64,000 nt of DNA from Alectryocaccobium sp964389285 (GTDB lineage Bacteria > Bacillota > Clostridia > Lachnospirales > Lachnospiraceae). Location of the stretch: positions 124,001-188,000 of the forward strand of contig CAYMCZ010000001.1 of assembly GCA_964389285.1 (NCBI GenBank). The letters are read 5' to 3'. Of the stretch, positions 8,201 to 15,233 are shown piece after piece. The notes under the pieces are model-generated. The model saw only the letters and a program-made list of their open reading frames with translations. It was not told the DNA's origin and did no database searches. Position 1 is the stretch's first letter, and each line of letters opens with the position of its first letter. Both the position numbers and the translations under genes were made by a program.

Positions 8201-10087
8201 AAGCTGTCCTATATCCGTGGTGTCCGCAAGCTCTCCGTTTTTAACTACCTGATATGTTTCCGGATCTGTGCCCTTCTTCGCGTAAAGATTACCGAAAGCA
8301 TCCTCATATATCTGCTTTCCGTTTATTATGTAGTCTTCATAAACGAGGACATCATTTTCAGAGTCTGGGTTGAAGATGCCGTCTTCAACTTTAAGCACCG
8401 TCGTCCCGTCGGCTGCGTAATAGCTGCCGCCGGATGAGATATACTCTTTTCCGTGAACGTCCTTATGGACCTCAGAATTATTTACCTTCTTTACAATACC
8501 GGCCTTGCTGTCCGGATGACCGCGTTCATACTGCCATGATGGCAGCTGTTCATCGTACGGATATATTTCTCCCGTTTTGCTCTCTAAAAGAGGCGTTCCG
8601 TAAGGATCCTGCGGATCCAGATATACATATCCGCCTATTTCAGGATCGCTGTAATAAACGGCTGCGGGGACACGGATATATTCCACGCCGTTTGTATCTG
8701 CCTTAACCTGATAGTCCGTGCCGTTGTATTTTACTTCTTTCGCGACCTGCTGGCGCTGCCCCATCTCTCCCGCGTCAGAAGACCAGATAGTCTGCGTCTC
8801 TCCCCAAACTATGTTTGCGGGAACCGCGGGATCATTATAAGCCTCTTCCGGAGTTGCAAAGACTGCGCGTCCCACCGTTACTTCCGCCTTGACGCCGCGG
8901 TTCATCTCAAGGTCATTCTTCGGATCAGAAACGACGACCTTGATATAGTATGAAACATGCTCCGTGTTGTATTCAACCACGTTGCTTATTCCGGAAGACG
9001 GAATATACTCTTTCACGCGGTAGACGTAGGCGTTGGCTATATGCTCGTTGTAGCCGCGGTCATTACCTGATTTTATTAAATTGGAAGAATATGTGGCATC
9101 AGGAAATTCATCGTCCTGATACGCAGTGCCCCTTAAATTATAATAGTATTGATCGCCTGCAGGCACATGAGAGCCCGTAGTTCCGGTCATTCCGTTATTG
9201 CTGTCATACCTTGTGGATTTCGGGTGAGCAAATGTAAACGTTCCGAAACCGACCGAGGTGGCATTGTTATTTACTGTTTTGGGGCTGTTCGAATCATAAC
9301 CGTCTGCAAAGGCCAGATTATCCAGTTCCACATTATCTACGGTTATCTTTGTATTTTCATTATCGTTGCCGTCATCGATATAGAAATATTCGTAATCTAT
9401 GCTGTCGATGCCAAACTCTTCAGCCTTTACAAGTTCGAATTGGAACATATCGGTATACTCGCCCCACGGCGGGATACCGTTTACGGTCTTCAACGCATTC
9501 AGATCTATGGTGACGGGGTCAAGAGCACACTCCGGCGTCTCGCGAAGGAGCTCCGTCGTACAGCCTATGCCGGAGACCCATTTATAGCTGGCGCTGTCGG
9601 CACTTGCCTTGACCGAAAAGGCGGACCATGCCGTGGTGCCGTCGGTCGAATCCTTTCTGGACGAGGGGTCCGAGCCGGTGCCATGGACATAATTAAAATC
9701 ACCTGAATCAGCGACTGCTTCCTCTATTTTTATTCCGGTATGCTCGGCGGTCTTGATCGTGGAAAGGTCGTTTCCCGTCCCCAGTACAATGCCTTCGCTG
9801 TAATTGTTATAGCTTATTCTGGAGAAGTCCAGGTAGTCATAGCAGGGGTCACCCTTCTGGCCTGTGGGAACATGTGTGTAAACAAACTCGCCGGTTTCAG
9901 GATCCTGCGCCGAAGTGTATGTATTATCATATGACTGGTTTGCGGAAACATCCAGGTCGTCCATATAGAACAGCACGGACGTGTTCGGAAGGGAATCCTT
10001 TATTTCGATATCGAAATCGATCTCGGTGCCGGAGTCGCCCTTGAGCATGGTCTGGCGGTTGTTGTTGCTTATGTAGATATAGTTCAT
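5231..10087 (-). CDS. giant pilus adhesin, C-terminal part (downstream of frameshift): FctA-like and repeated isopeptide domains, IPTE sorting signal
   Basis: This is the 3' part of a surface adhesin that is continuous with the upstream piece if one base is removed at 10121-10123. ATG at 10087 is only the first Met after the shift and has no convincing ribosome site, so the true gene starts at 13043. About 1618 residues are visible. An all-beta region is followed by a large FctA-like domain (about residues 190-425), a Tyr/Asp/Gly-rich stretch, then about five DUF7601/Cna-B-like isopeptide domains. These begin at motifs such as SEITVEKKSV, ELILNKKVI, DLKVIKNTV, LIVEKKIAP and LTVTKTVSGNMGD. A coiled coil (EELDLLYNQLALMQQQLAAL) with exact heptad repeats interrupts the second. 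The C-terminus is TRGGVIPTEI, a hydrophobic helix and RRRRKA, a sorting signal matching that of the backbone pilin (GVIPTG). It is probably the pilus tip protein, analogous in position to Cpa. Confidence 0.85.
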   Translation of the reverse strand: MNYIYISNNNRQTMLKGDSGTEIDFDIEIKDSLPNTSVLFYMDDLDVSANQSYDNTYTSAQDPETGEFVYTHVPTGQKGDPCYDYLDFSRISYNNYSEGIVLGTGNDLSTIKTAEHTGIKIEEAVADSGDFNYVHGTGSDPSSRKDSTDGTTAWSAFSVKASADSASYKWVSGIGCTTELLRETPECALDPVTIDLNALKTVNGIPPWGEYTDMFQFELVKAEEFGIDSIDYEYFYIDDGNDNENTKITVDNVELDNLAFADGYDSNSPKTVNNNATSVGFGTFTFAHPKSTRYDSNNGMTGTTGSHVPAGDQYYYNLRGTAYQDDEFPDATYSSNLIKSGNDRGYNEHIANAYVYRVKEYIPSSGISNVVEYNTEHVSYYIKVVVSDPKNDLEMNRGVKAEVTVGRAVFATPEEAYNDPAVPANIVWGETQTIWSSDAGEMGQRQQVAKEVKYNGTDYQVKADTNGVEYIRVPAAVYYSDPEIGGYVYLDPQDPYGTPLLESKTGEIYPYDEQLPSWQYERGHPDSKAGIVKKVNNSEVHKDVHGKEYISSGGSYYAADGTTVLKVEDGIFNPDSENDVLVYEDYIINGKQIYEDAFGNLYAKKGTDPETYQVVKNGELADTTDIGQLGNVTPDYDNDTKVTRDKTDEEPVYITHSDGSGYPVKETSAPARIPYYKVGSSYFSLIGVNLTPGVDGFAPADSDAAYMSDFDIFEDIAPGETTGILYYKSDGQYYDLNGDVYSPQYPGTKDLTFIDAGKFNNRVKTSEITVEKKSVDSNKDDSDKTDTFTYTITFKDEDGNPVEFEPTNYVVEPASPITFTKKADGEYEFKLNAGSKVTIYNVPFNTVYTVEEKLEANGWELVETQTGDTPTVGNSRSVGAKITKERSDVTYKGEYEHTYLNRFTELILNKKVIRGDKTKEFSFVAEVSDIPAAALAAGFSYGWMDGANNQNFRIYPLSQEELDLLYNQLALMQQQLAALEAAGASQYEIDAKQAEIDAKQAEIDNWTGTNPTLKITPPALKHGEEVVLVFPYGSKVTVTETNEYYNAFWNWKTQGGTDLYFGNPKGTSEPSEYTYTHTQTSASDLVVQDTGTEQIDKSRLTFNNDGVKDLKVIKNTVDDEPGTFEFFFNVDTAADYTPSGLTPAGYATATTPDDALTTTSASITSDTTSITVPFTNEDSDTVKVKFDKESALETGELPSAGWAVEINNTTTSETVKGTLLEADTENSIARVMLLDENDESTGTVLNVPIPKYENDAYSIEAGKSTEETYVNKWRFELTAPGPTTNEKLIKDIPFGTKYTVTETVPTGWKLKEKQNDTGTVQNDANPLPDATFLNEKLVKLIVEKKIAPGSPDGTFRFRVKFTYGSGSLSDYITDTYMTSIGATKVAGEVDTWEFTITTSGLYGSKVIDNLPKTVNYEVWEVKSDGTSGAKIPVGGSPMAKWKLIKEENVSGEIPHTNPTSKPEEETAIFTNQKYVNLTVTKTVSGNMGDKEDVFGFTLTSNALKGKNVTVDRIEVTIPDTGIYTFTLGHGGAITITDIPCGADIKVEEAEAKGYSTKVNGKSTRVFTESELKEDKTAAYVNTRGGVIPTEIFMPVIGGIIAAVGAAVLWFVYRRRRKA
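7079..7126 (-). repeat. 21-bp tandem repeat encoding coiled-coil heptads
   Basis: Two 21-bp units (7079-7099 and 7100-7120, one mismatch) plus six bases of a third encode EIDAKQA-EIDAKQA-EID in the adhesin. The unit is exactly one heptad (seven codons), so replication slippage would change coiled-coil length without breaking the frame. Confidence 0.85.
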
Positions 10088-13043
10088 AAACTCCAGCTTG
10101 CCTGTGCCGTAGTTCAGGATGGGACGGCACTCCGTCGATCATGACATACCTGTTATTGTCATGGTCTCTTACAGTTTCTGATGTCGTTGTCGTGTCAATG
10201 CTCGAAAGTTTGGTAAATGTAACCTTCTTTATCCTTACTATTACATCATGATACTTGCCGTTGATATCTACTGCCGCCGCAGGGTAAACAATGGTGATGA
10301 TATCGGAGATGCCGTCGCCGATCTTATATTCTCCGCTCCCCCATGCGCCGACCGCCATGGTCGTGGTGTCGATCCTGCCGTTTGCGGTGTCATGAACAAG
10401 CTGCTCCGCTACTGACGGGTCGATCTTTACAGTCGGTTTGCTGTAGTTTTCGCCTTCCATATAACCGATGCGGTAATATGTCTTCTGCGAGGGGATATCA
10501 ACTTTTGCCCAACCGGCATCAAGCAGATGGTAGCTTCCCGCGGGAAGCAGCCCTGCGCCGGGCTGAGCCTTTTGAGCATCAGAAGGAAGCTGGTCATTGA
10601 CCTGCTGGTTGATGCTGAACTCCACGTTCTTGTTGCCGGGGTCTGCTATCTCCCGGTCCGTCATAACGTCGATATACTCCCTCTTTGTCTCAAGGGTGGT
10701 AACCGCATCTCCCGGATTTTCCGGATCTACCGTACCTGTGTAATAATCGATCTGATTTTTCGTGAAATAATATGTGGAAGCATCATTCTGGGCATTATAG
10801 TATTCTTTGCCCGGGTTTCCGTGCTGGGACGTCGTCATCCAGACCTTGGAATTGCCCGCGATGATCCACTCCAGGCTTCCTCCGCCGATATCGGTGCAGG
10901 TCTCGATGCCCAGTTCCCTGCCCCAGTCGACATTCATCGCATGGATCGGATTGACTACCTGTTCCTCAACATACGCAGGATGATCCGCAGGATAAGCACT
11001 TCTTATCGGTTTGATCCGGCTGTTGTCAAGGTTGCTGATATTGAGTATCTGAAGGCCCGTGCAGCCGCTGACTAAACCGGTCATGTTCACGATATGATCC
11101 AGTTTTCCAAATCCGGAAAGATCCAGTATCGCTTTCGGGGTTTCCGCTGTTAACTGCGGGGTGATGAAGCTGTTTTCGAACATATAGGCCATATATATGG
11201 CTTGAGGAGCCATGTTGCCCGGGGTGTTAGATTTCATCTCAACTTTCGTAAGCTTCGGACAGTTGGAGAACATTCCGTGGAAATCGCCCATATCTTCAAA
11301 TATGGTATTGTTCATGATGACAGTCTGAAGATTAGGAAGTCCGTTACGATTCACGCTGAGAATGGCGCCGGCTTCCTTAGATTGATCATGTCCTTTCTCT
11401 TGTGATGTATTTTCCCAACGTCCGGTCAGCGTGATATTTGACATGTTGATGTATTCAAGGCTGTTGGCGTTGTAGAACATTGCCGCGATCTGGCAGCCGC
11501 CGTTTGCATAGGGGCGGGTCTTGAAATTAACATTATTCAGCGTAACGCTGGTCAGCCCGGATTCTTTAAACATATTCTGCATATTAGATGCTTTTCTGTT
11601 GTTGGTCCAATTGCCGAGATTCAGGACTTTGGCCTCAGCCGATAAAGAAGCATCTGTAAAGCTTCCGTTGAATATACTGGAGAAATCCGCCACGTTATCC
11701 GTATTAAGATTCTCTATGAAGCTTCTTGTGTCGCCCTTTTCAAGGTCAAGCTTTTTGCAGTCCTTGAACATGCTGGCCATATTGCCCGCTCCGGCTGAAT
11801 CGAAGGAACCGGGATTAGGAGACGTCGTTGTGTTGATGGTTATCTTTTCGAGGTTAGTCATTCCGCTGAACATGTGCGCCAGCGACTGGCCTCCGGCCAC
11901 CGTGATCTTGGCCGCGATCTCCACCTCAACAATCTTGTCGCTGTATCCTGCATTGTTCCAGCCCCAGCTTGCTGCATTGCTTATAGTCTTGTTTTGTATG
12001 ACAGCTGTACCGCCTGCGCCGCCGCCGGCGTTATTCGCGCGGATGATGAGTTTGTATTTTCCGCCTCCCGGTGCGTCATCCAGAACCGCTAACGCATTTC
12101 CGTTGCCCATGCCCCAGCTTGTAACATATGCGTCCTCGACGTTGATCGTGAGGATATCTCCGTCGTCGAAGGTGATCGTAAGAGTCTCGGATGACGTGAA
12201 CGGCTGCAGCGACTCTATGAGATAATCCGTCCCCTGATTTGTGAAGGCGACAAGTGAGGGATCGGTGAATTCAAGTTCGGTGATGGCATCTGTTCCCTTA
12301 TCGATACCGAGATTTGCGAACAGGACGGAAAGCATCATGCTTCCGCCGCCGTCCAGATGATAGTCGTTAACAACGCCCTCGGATACGGTGTAATAGAAAT
12401 CAACGGTATAATAATAGATAATACCGTAAACAGAGAAGCTCTCCGCTTCAAAGGAAGCGGTGTCCTGTGTATCTACTTCTATAACCTCCGCAGGAGCGTT
12501 TTCATTTTCGAAATGCACTGCCGCAAAATCCACGTCCGCCGTCGAAAGCGCATTGTCTTTCAGGTCGATATCCACGGAAACGGGTGCCGCCGGCTCGACC
12601 GGCGTGCCGTCCGGCGCGCAGATTGTAATATCGAAGAAACGGGCATAAGGCAGACTTGCGGTATTTTCATATACCTGATCTGCCGCTTTTGATTCGTATT
12701 CGGAGTCTTCCGAAGTGCCCTGACGGATCTCCTGAGTCGTCAGAAACGCGCCTTCCGGGATGGCAGCTTCCGCGCCGAAATCAACCGTGACTTTGTATTC
12801 GTCGCATTCGGCTGTTATGCTGCCGCCCGCACTCGGGACATACCCGTCCTGCGGATTTTCCTGCTGCGGCTCTTCCTGCGCCGACACTTCGACCGCGTCA
12901 CCTGAGTCGGAGCCCGTTATTTCCTCGGCTTCCGCCAGTCTCACGGCAGAGACCGTGCTAAGCAGCATCACAAAAACCGCCAGCAGTGCAATCAGTCTTT
13001 TTGAAAGCCTTTTTCTGTTTTTTGTATTGTTTATATTTCCCAT
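9927..13043 (-). CDS. giant pilus adhesin, N-terminal part (signal peptide, BspA-type repeats), frameshifted at 10121
   Basis: This is the first gene of the fibre operon. Genuine coding ends near 10121. The tail after IDGVPS (Arg/His-rich, to 9927) is out-of-frame translation. The signal peptide lies within residues 15-40 (RLIALLAVFVMLLSTVSA). Two beta-rich domains follow: one with FFDITICAPDGTPV and SFSVYGIIYYYTVDFYY, and one with a TLTITFDDGDILTINVEDAY strand. Next come BspA-type leucine-rich repeats of the DUF285 kind: MASMFKDCKKLDL, NMQNMFKESGLTSVTL, GMFSNCPKLTKVEM and MTGLVSGCTGLQILNIS. BspA/DUF285 repeats commonly bind host or bacterial surface ligands, so this is the likely adhesive head. 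AAAGG lies eight bases before the ATG. With the downstream part the intact protein would be about 2603 residues. As sequenced it would lose the pilin domains and sorting signal and be released or degraded. Confidence 0.85.
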   Translation of the reverse strand: MGNINNTKNRKRLSKRLIALLAVFVMLLSTVSAVRLAEAEEITGSDSGDAVEVSAQEEPQQENPQDGYVPSAGGSITAECDEYKVTVDFGAEAAIPEGAFLTTQEIRQGTSEDSEYESKAADQVYENTASLPYARFFDITICAPDGTPVEPAAPVSVDIDLKDNALSTADVDFAAVHFENENAPAEVIEVDTQDTASFEAESFSVYGIIYYYTVDFYYTVSEGVVNDYHLDGGGSMMLSVLFANLGIDKGTDAITELEFTDPSLVAFTNQGTDYLIESLQPFTSSETLTITFDDGDILTINVEDAYVTSWGMGNGNALAVLDDAPGGGKYKLIIRANNAGGGAGGTAVIQNKTISNAASWGWNNAGYSDKIVEVEIAAKITVAGGQSLAHMFSGMTNLEKITINTTTSPNPGSFDSAGAGNMASMFKDCKKLDLEKGDTRSFIENLNTDNVADFSSIFNGSFTDASLSAEAKVLNLGNWTNNRKASNMQNMFKESGLTSVTLNNVNFKTRPYANGGCQIAAMFYNANSLEYINMSNITLTGRWENTSQEKGHDQSKEAGAILSVNRNGLPNLQTVIMNNTIFEDMGDFHGMFSNCPKLTKVEMKSNTPGNMAPQAIYMAYMFENSFITPQLTAETPKAILDLSGFGKLDHIVNMTGLVSGCTGLQILNISNLDNSRIKPIRSAYPADHPAYVEEQVVNPIHAMNVDWGRELGIETCTDIGGGSLEWIIAGNSKVWMTTSQHGNPGKEYYNAQNDASTYYFTKNQIDYYTGTVDPENPGDAVTTLETKREYIDVMTDREIADPGNKNVEFSINQQVNDQLPSDAQKAQPGAGLLPAGSYHLLDAGWAKVDIPSQKTYYRIGYMEGENYSKPTVKIDPSVAEQLVHDTANGRIDTTTMAVGAWGSGEYKIGDGISDIITIVYPAAAVDINGKYHDVIVRIKKVTFTKLSSIDTTTTSETVRDHDNNRYVMIDGVPSHPELRHRQAGVYELYLHKQQQPPDHAQGRLRHRDRFRYRNKGFPSEHVRAVLYGRPGCFRKPVI
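10121..10123 (-). other. frameshift site splitting the adhesin gene (GGG/CCC run)
   Basis: Upstream reading gives ...IDGVPS and then the out-of-frame HPELRHRQ. Dropping one C from the CCC (coding strand) gives IDGVPS-ILNYGTGKLEFMNYI, which runs straight into the downstream frame. The whole span 5231-13043 is 7813 bases, one more than a multiple of three, so a single inserted base explains it. The run is only three bases long, so this may be a mutation, an assembly error or rare +1 frameshifting. Confidence 0.85.
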
Positions 13044-13427
13044 AAATCAAACCTTTATAAAATGAAGTCCGATAAGTCTGATTATTTACTATACTAATAT
13101 GGTAAATTCACAGTTTTTATAACAGCTTAATAACATTTGCAAGCAAAAATGTTTTTTGTCTGTTTGCATAATCCGTTATTTATATGTTTTGTAATTTTGT
13201 AAATATAATACATTGCAAACATTTTTACACAGATCATACTCCACCGTGATAAAAGAAAAATCAAGTCTATAAATTAGAATACACATCTTTTTCAAAGTTT
13301 TACACATAATTTTCACATTTTATTGTAGTAAAATAACGCAATATTTTATTGAATTAGCATGCTAAAGCGGCAAATTGTTGGAGGAAACTTGTTATTTGCG
13401 CCCGATATGTGAACAATTTGTGATTTA
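13044..13427. other. AT-rich divergent intergenic region (fibre operon / hsp20)
   Basis: No gene is visible. The region must contain the promoter for the minus-strand fibre operon, but no -35/-10 pair stands out. A perfect 12-bp palindrome, TTAGCATGCTAA, lies at 13354-13365 and could be an operator. No riboswitch fold, including the c-di-GMP-I aptamer often linked to adhesins, was recognised. Confidence 0.5.
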
Positions 13428-13454
13428 TTAGCACTCACCATTGACGAGTGCTAA
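13428..13454 (+). promoter_or_regulatory. CIRCE operator (HrcA site)
   Basis: TTAGCACTC, nine bases, GAGTGCTAA: a perfect match to the CIRCE consensus bound by the heat-shock repressor HrcA. It overlaps the -35 box of the hsp20 promoter, as expected for repression at low temperature. Confidence 0.95.
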
Positions 13455-13469
13455 TAATTGTGGTATAAG
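13441..13469 (+). promoter_or_regulatory. sigma-A promoter of hsp20
   Basis: -35 TTGACG (13441-13446) and -10 TATAAG (13464-13469) are separated by 17 bp. The -35 box lies within the CIRCE element, so HrcA binding would block RNA polymerase. Confidence 0.85.
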
Positions 13470-13551
13470 ATACTTACCGGGGTAAAAAACGCCCGGCCTT
13501 ACGAAAACCAGACCGGGAGTCTGAGATAAAGATTAAATGGGAGGTAGCATT

Positions 13552-13983
13552 ATGTTTATGCCACGTATTATGAGAGAAAACCTTTTTGATGACTTTTTTA
13601 ATGATTTTGCTCGTCCGGTGAGACCGAACGCACCGGCTCCGTCCATGATGAAAGCCGACGTCAAAGAGACCGAGAGCGGATTTGAGCTTGCTATCGATCT
13701 TCCGGGATTTAAAAAAGAAGATATCCAGGCACAGCTTAAAGACGGATGTCTTACCATCAGCGCATCGACCAAGAAGGAAAGTGACGAAAAGGACGACGAC
13801 GGAAAATTTGTCCGCCGCGAAAGATTCTACGGAAGCTGCAGCAGGAGCTTTTATGTCGGAGAGGATCTGAAGCAGGACGACATTACCGCTAAGTTCGAGA
13901 ACGGAGTGCTTTCCTTGTTTGTACCGAAGAAGGCTCCGGAGGAAAAAATCGAAGAGACTAAATATATCGCCATCGAAGGCTGA
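13552..13983 (+). CDS. small heat-shock protein, Hsp20/alpha-crystallin family
   Basis: This is an ATP-independent holdase chaperone of 143 residues that binds unfolding proteins in the cytoplasm. The short N-terminal arm is MFMPRIMRENLFDDFFNDF, followed by the alpha-crystallin domain (about residues 35-135). Typical strands are ESGFELAIDLPGFKKEDI, DGCLTISAS, RRERFYGSCSRSFYV and AKFENGVLSLFVPKK, the last two being the conserved Hsp20 signature. The chosen ATG at 13552 has GGGAGGT seven bases upstream. An earlier in-frame ATG at 13537 overlaps that ribosome site and is rejected. It is a single-gene unit between a CIRCE-controlled promoter and a strong terminator. CIRCE is classically found on groE and dnaK operons, so direct HrcA control of an hsp20 gene is worth noting. 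Confidence 0.95.
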   Translation: MFMPRIMRENLFDDFFNDFARPVRPNAPAPSMMKADVKETESGFELAIDLPGFKKEDIQAQLKDGCLTISASTKKESDEKDDDGKFVRRERFYGSCSRSFYVGEDLKQDDITAKFENGVLSLFVPKKAPEEKIEETKYIAIEG

Positions 13984-13993
13984 TAAAAACAGA

Positions 13994-14076
13994 GCTGCCG
14001 CAGTATGCAAATAAAAATGAATATTCTGAAGGGAAGAATATTCATGAAAATGCATAATGCGGCAGCCCGCTTTTTT
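13994..14076 (+). terminator. rho-independent terminator of hsp20 with nested hairpins
   Basis: The outer stem pairs GCTGCCGCA (13994-14002) with TGCGGCAGC (14058-14066). TATGCA pairs with TGCATA inside it. An inner 10-bp stem ATGAATATTC / GAATATTCAT (14017-14026 / 14036-14045) tops the structure. A T-run follows at 14071-14076. Confidence 0.85.
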
Positions 14077-14100
14077 GCTTAATAAACACTATTGCACGTA

Positions 14101-14129
14101 TTTCATGCGTTTTTTATAAATGCATGAAA
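14101..14129 (-). terminator. possible hairpin downstream of tRNA-Gly
   Basis: TTTCATGC and GCATGAAA form a perfect 8-bp inverted repeat just past the tRNA 3' end on the minus strand. T-rich sequence flanks it, but the stem is AT-rich and has no clean trailing T-run, so it is only a candidate terminator. Confidence 0.35.
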
Positions 14130-14132
14130 AAA

Positions 14133-14204
14133 AGCGCGAGACGGGATTCGAACCCGCGACCCCAACCTTGGCAAGGTTGTACTCCACCCCTGAGCCACTC
14201 GCGC
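14133..14204 (-). tRNA. tRNA-Gly (anticodon GCC)
   Basis: The 72-nt cloverleaf has acceptor stem GCGCGAG/CTCGCGC, a D-arm GCTC/GAGT, anticodon stem CAACC/GGTTG around loop TTGCCAA (anticodon GCC, reading GGC and GGU), and a T-arm with GGGTTCGAATCCC. The discriminator base is T. CCA is not encoded. A consensus promoter lies 31 bp upstream. Confidence 0.95.
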
Positions 14205-14234
14205 ATACGCAGCCGCCACGCGACTGCATTTGTT

Positions 14235-14263
14235 ATATTACTATGAATAGATATCTTAGTCAA
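14235..14263 (-). promoter_or_regulatory. promoter of tRNA-Gly
   Basis: On the minus strand, -35 TTGACT (14258-14263) and -10 TAATAT (14235-14240) have a 17-bp spacer, about 30 bp before the tRNA 5' end. Confidence 0.8.
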
Positions 14264-14315
14264 GTTCTTTTTTACATTTTTTCACTGAAGTCTTTTTGCG
14301 ATTTTCTCTCCGAAG

Positions 14316-15062
14316 CTACGCCAGCGGCGCGCCGCAGTAGTCGCAGCAGCCTCTTGAATCCGGGATTCCGATAGCACCGCAGGCTTTGCATTTTACGGGT
14401 TTGCTGGCTTCAAATGCGGCAGTGGCCGCTGCCGCCGCGCCCTGATCCGTAAGGGCCGTCTTTGCTTCTTCGGCGATATCGATACTTCCTTTATATTCGT
14501 AATTGCTCATGATATCCGGCGTCATGTTTCCGATGCTTTGAATCGTAACCGTATCACGGTTAATTTTTATTGAGATTTTGTCAAAATATTTATGGTTGAG
14601 ATTTATCGTGAGCCATACGTCATAATTATAAACAAATCTGGGAGGCATATAACTGACGGATTCGCCTTTGTTGTTTGTGCGCGTTTCTTCGTAATGCGAT
14701 TCTTTCGGCTCCACGAAACAGCCTGTAACGGCGCTTATGGGGATAACGTCAGGATTTTCGGAGGGGATATCCTGTGTTTTTGTAACCATAAAGTTTTGCA
14801 CGTTGTCATCTATATAGATGTGTTCCCTGCCCTGTCCGAAAACCCTGGTGGTCTTAAAAGCCGCAACAGCCTGTTTGTTCTGTTCCCTGTATGCCAGTTG
14901 CTCTTCCACCTCCGCTTTAGTGGATTTGCGCAGGGACGTAAACCAGGGCGAAAGCTTTTTCGCACAGTCGTGGCAAATGCCGCCGTCAGCCATTTTGTTG
15001 TCGGTAATCCTGCCCATGTCACCGCCGCATATATCGCAATTTTTTTTGCTGAAAAGTCCCAT
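14316..15062 (-). CDS. DUF4428-like double zinc-ribbon protein
   Basis: This 248-residue cytoplasmic protein has unknown function. The N-terminus MGLFSKKNCDICGGDMGRI has a CxxC pair with a second pair in GGICHDCAKKLSPWF, the layout I recall for DUF4428. The middle (about 75-200) is a beta-rich domain containing GREHIYIDDNVQNFMV, PISAVTGCFVEPKES and DVWLTINLNHKYFDKISI, which resembles the pleckstrin-homology-like region often attached to such ribbons. The C-terminus is a second zinc ribbon: CKACGAIGIPDSRGCCDYCGAPL. A strong AGGAGG lies eight bases before ATG 15062. An overlapping ATG at 15070 is in another frame. It is monocistronic, facing away from the membrane protein at 15234. Metal binding is likely from the cysteines, but no biochemical role is assigned. 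Confidence 0.8.
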   Translation of the reverse strand: MGLFSKKNCDICGGDMGRITDNKMADGGICHDCAKKLSPWFTSLRKSTKAEVEEQLAYREQNKQAVAAFKTTRVFGQGREHIYIDDNVQNFMVTKTQDIPSENPDVIPISAVTGCFVEPKESHYEETRTNNKGESVSYMPPRFVYNYDVWLTINLNHKYFDKISIKINRDTVTIQSIGNMTPDIMSNYEYKGSIDIAEEAKTALTDQGAAAAATAAFEASKPVKCKACGAIGIPDSRGCCDYCGAPLA

Positions 15063-15170
15063 TTATTCATCCTCCTGTTATTTTTTCTGATTTAGGTTTC
15101 TGTTTCCTTATCGGTTATGTAAGAATTTTACAACAAATCGACAAATTTTTACAAGTAGTTTTTCAACTGC

Positions 15171-15198
15171 TTGACAACTCCATTGAAAGTGCTACAAT
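15171..15198 (+). promoter_or_regulatory. promoter of the 15234 membrane protein
   Basis: -35 TTGACA (15171-15176) and -10 TACAAT (15193-15198) have a 16-bp spacer, about 35 bp upstream of the start codon. Confidence 0.75.
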
Positions 15199-15233
15199 CG
15201 TTCTTGTAATTAATCGAAAGGAGGAGTTCTTAT

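Noticed and set aside
8120..9934. Plus-strand open frames of 60-185 codons opposite the adhesin
   Set aside because: They are antisense shadows of a strong minus-strand gene with no ribosome sites or recognisable domains.
10081..10141. Programmed ribosomal frameshift in the adhesin
   Set aside because: The shift would need +1 at TCC-C with no adjacent stop, rare codon or stimulatory structure that I can see. A mutation or sequence error is simpler.
13044..13427. c-di-GMP riboswitch or other aptamer before the fibre operon
   Set aside because: No GEMM-like conserved loops or known aptamer motif could be recognised.
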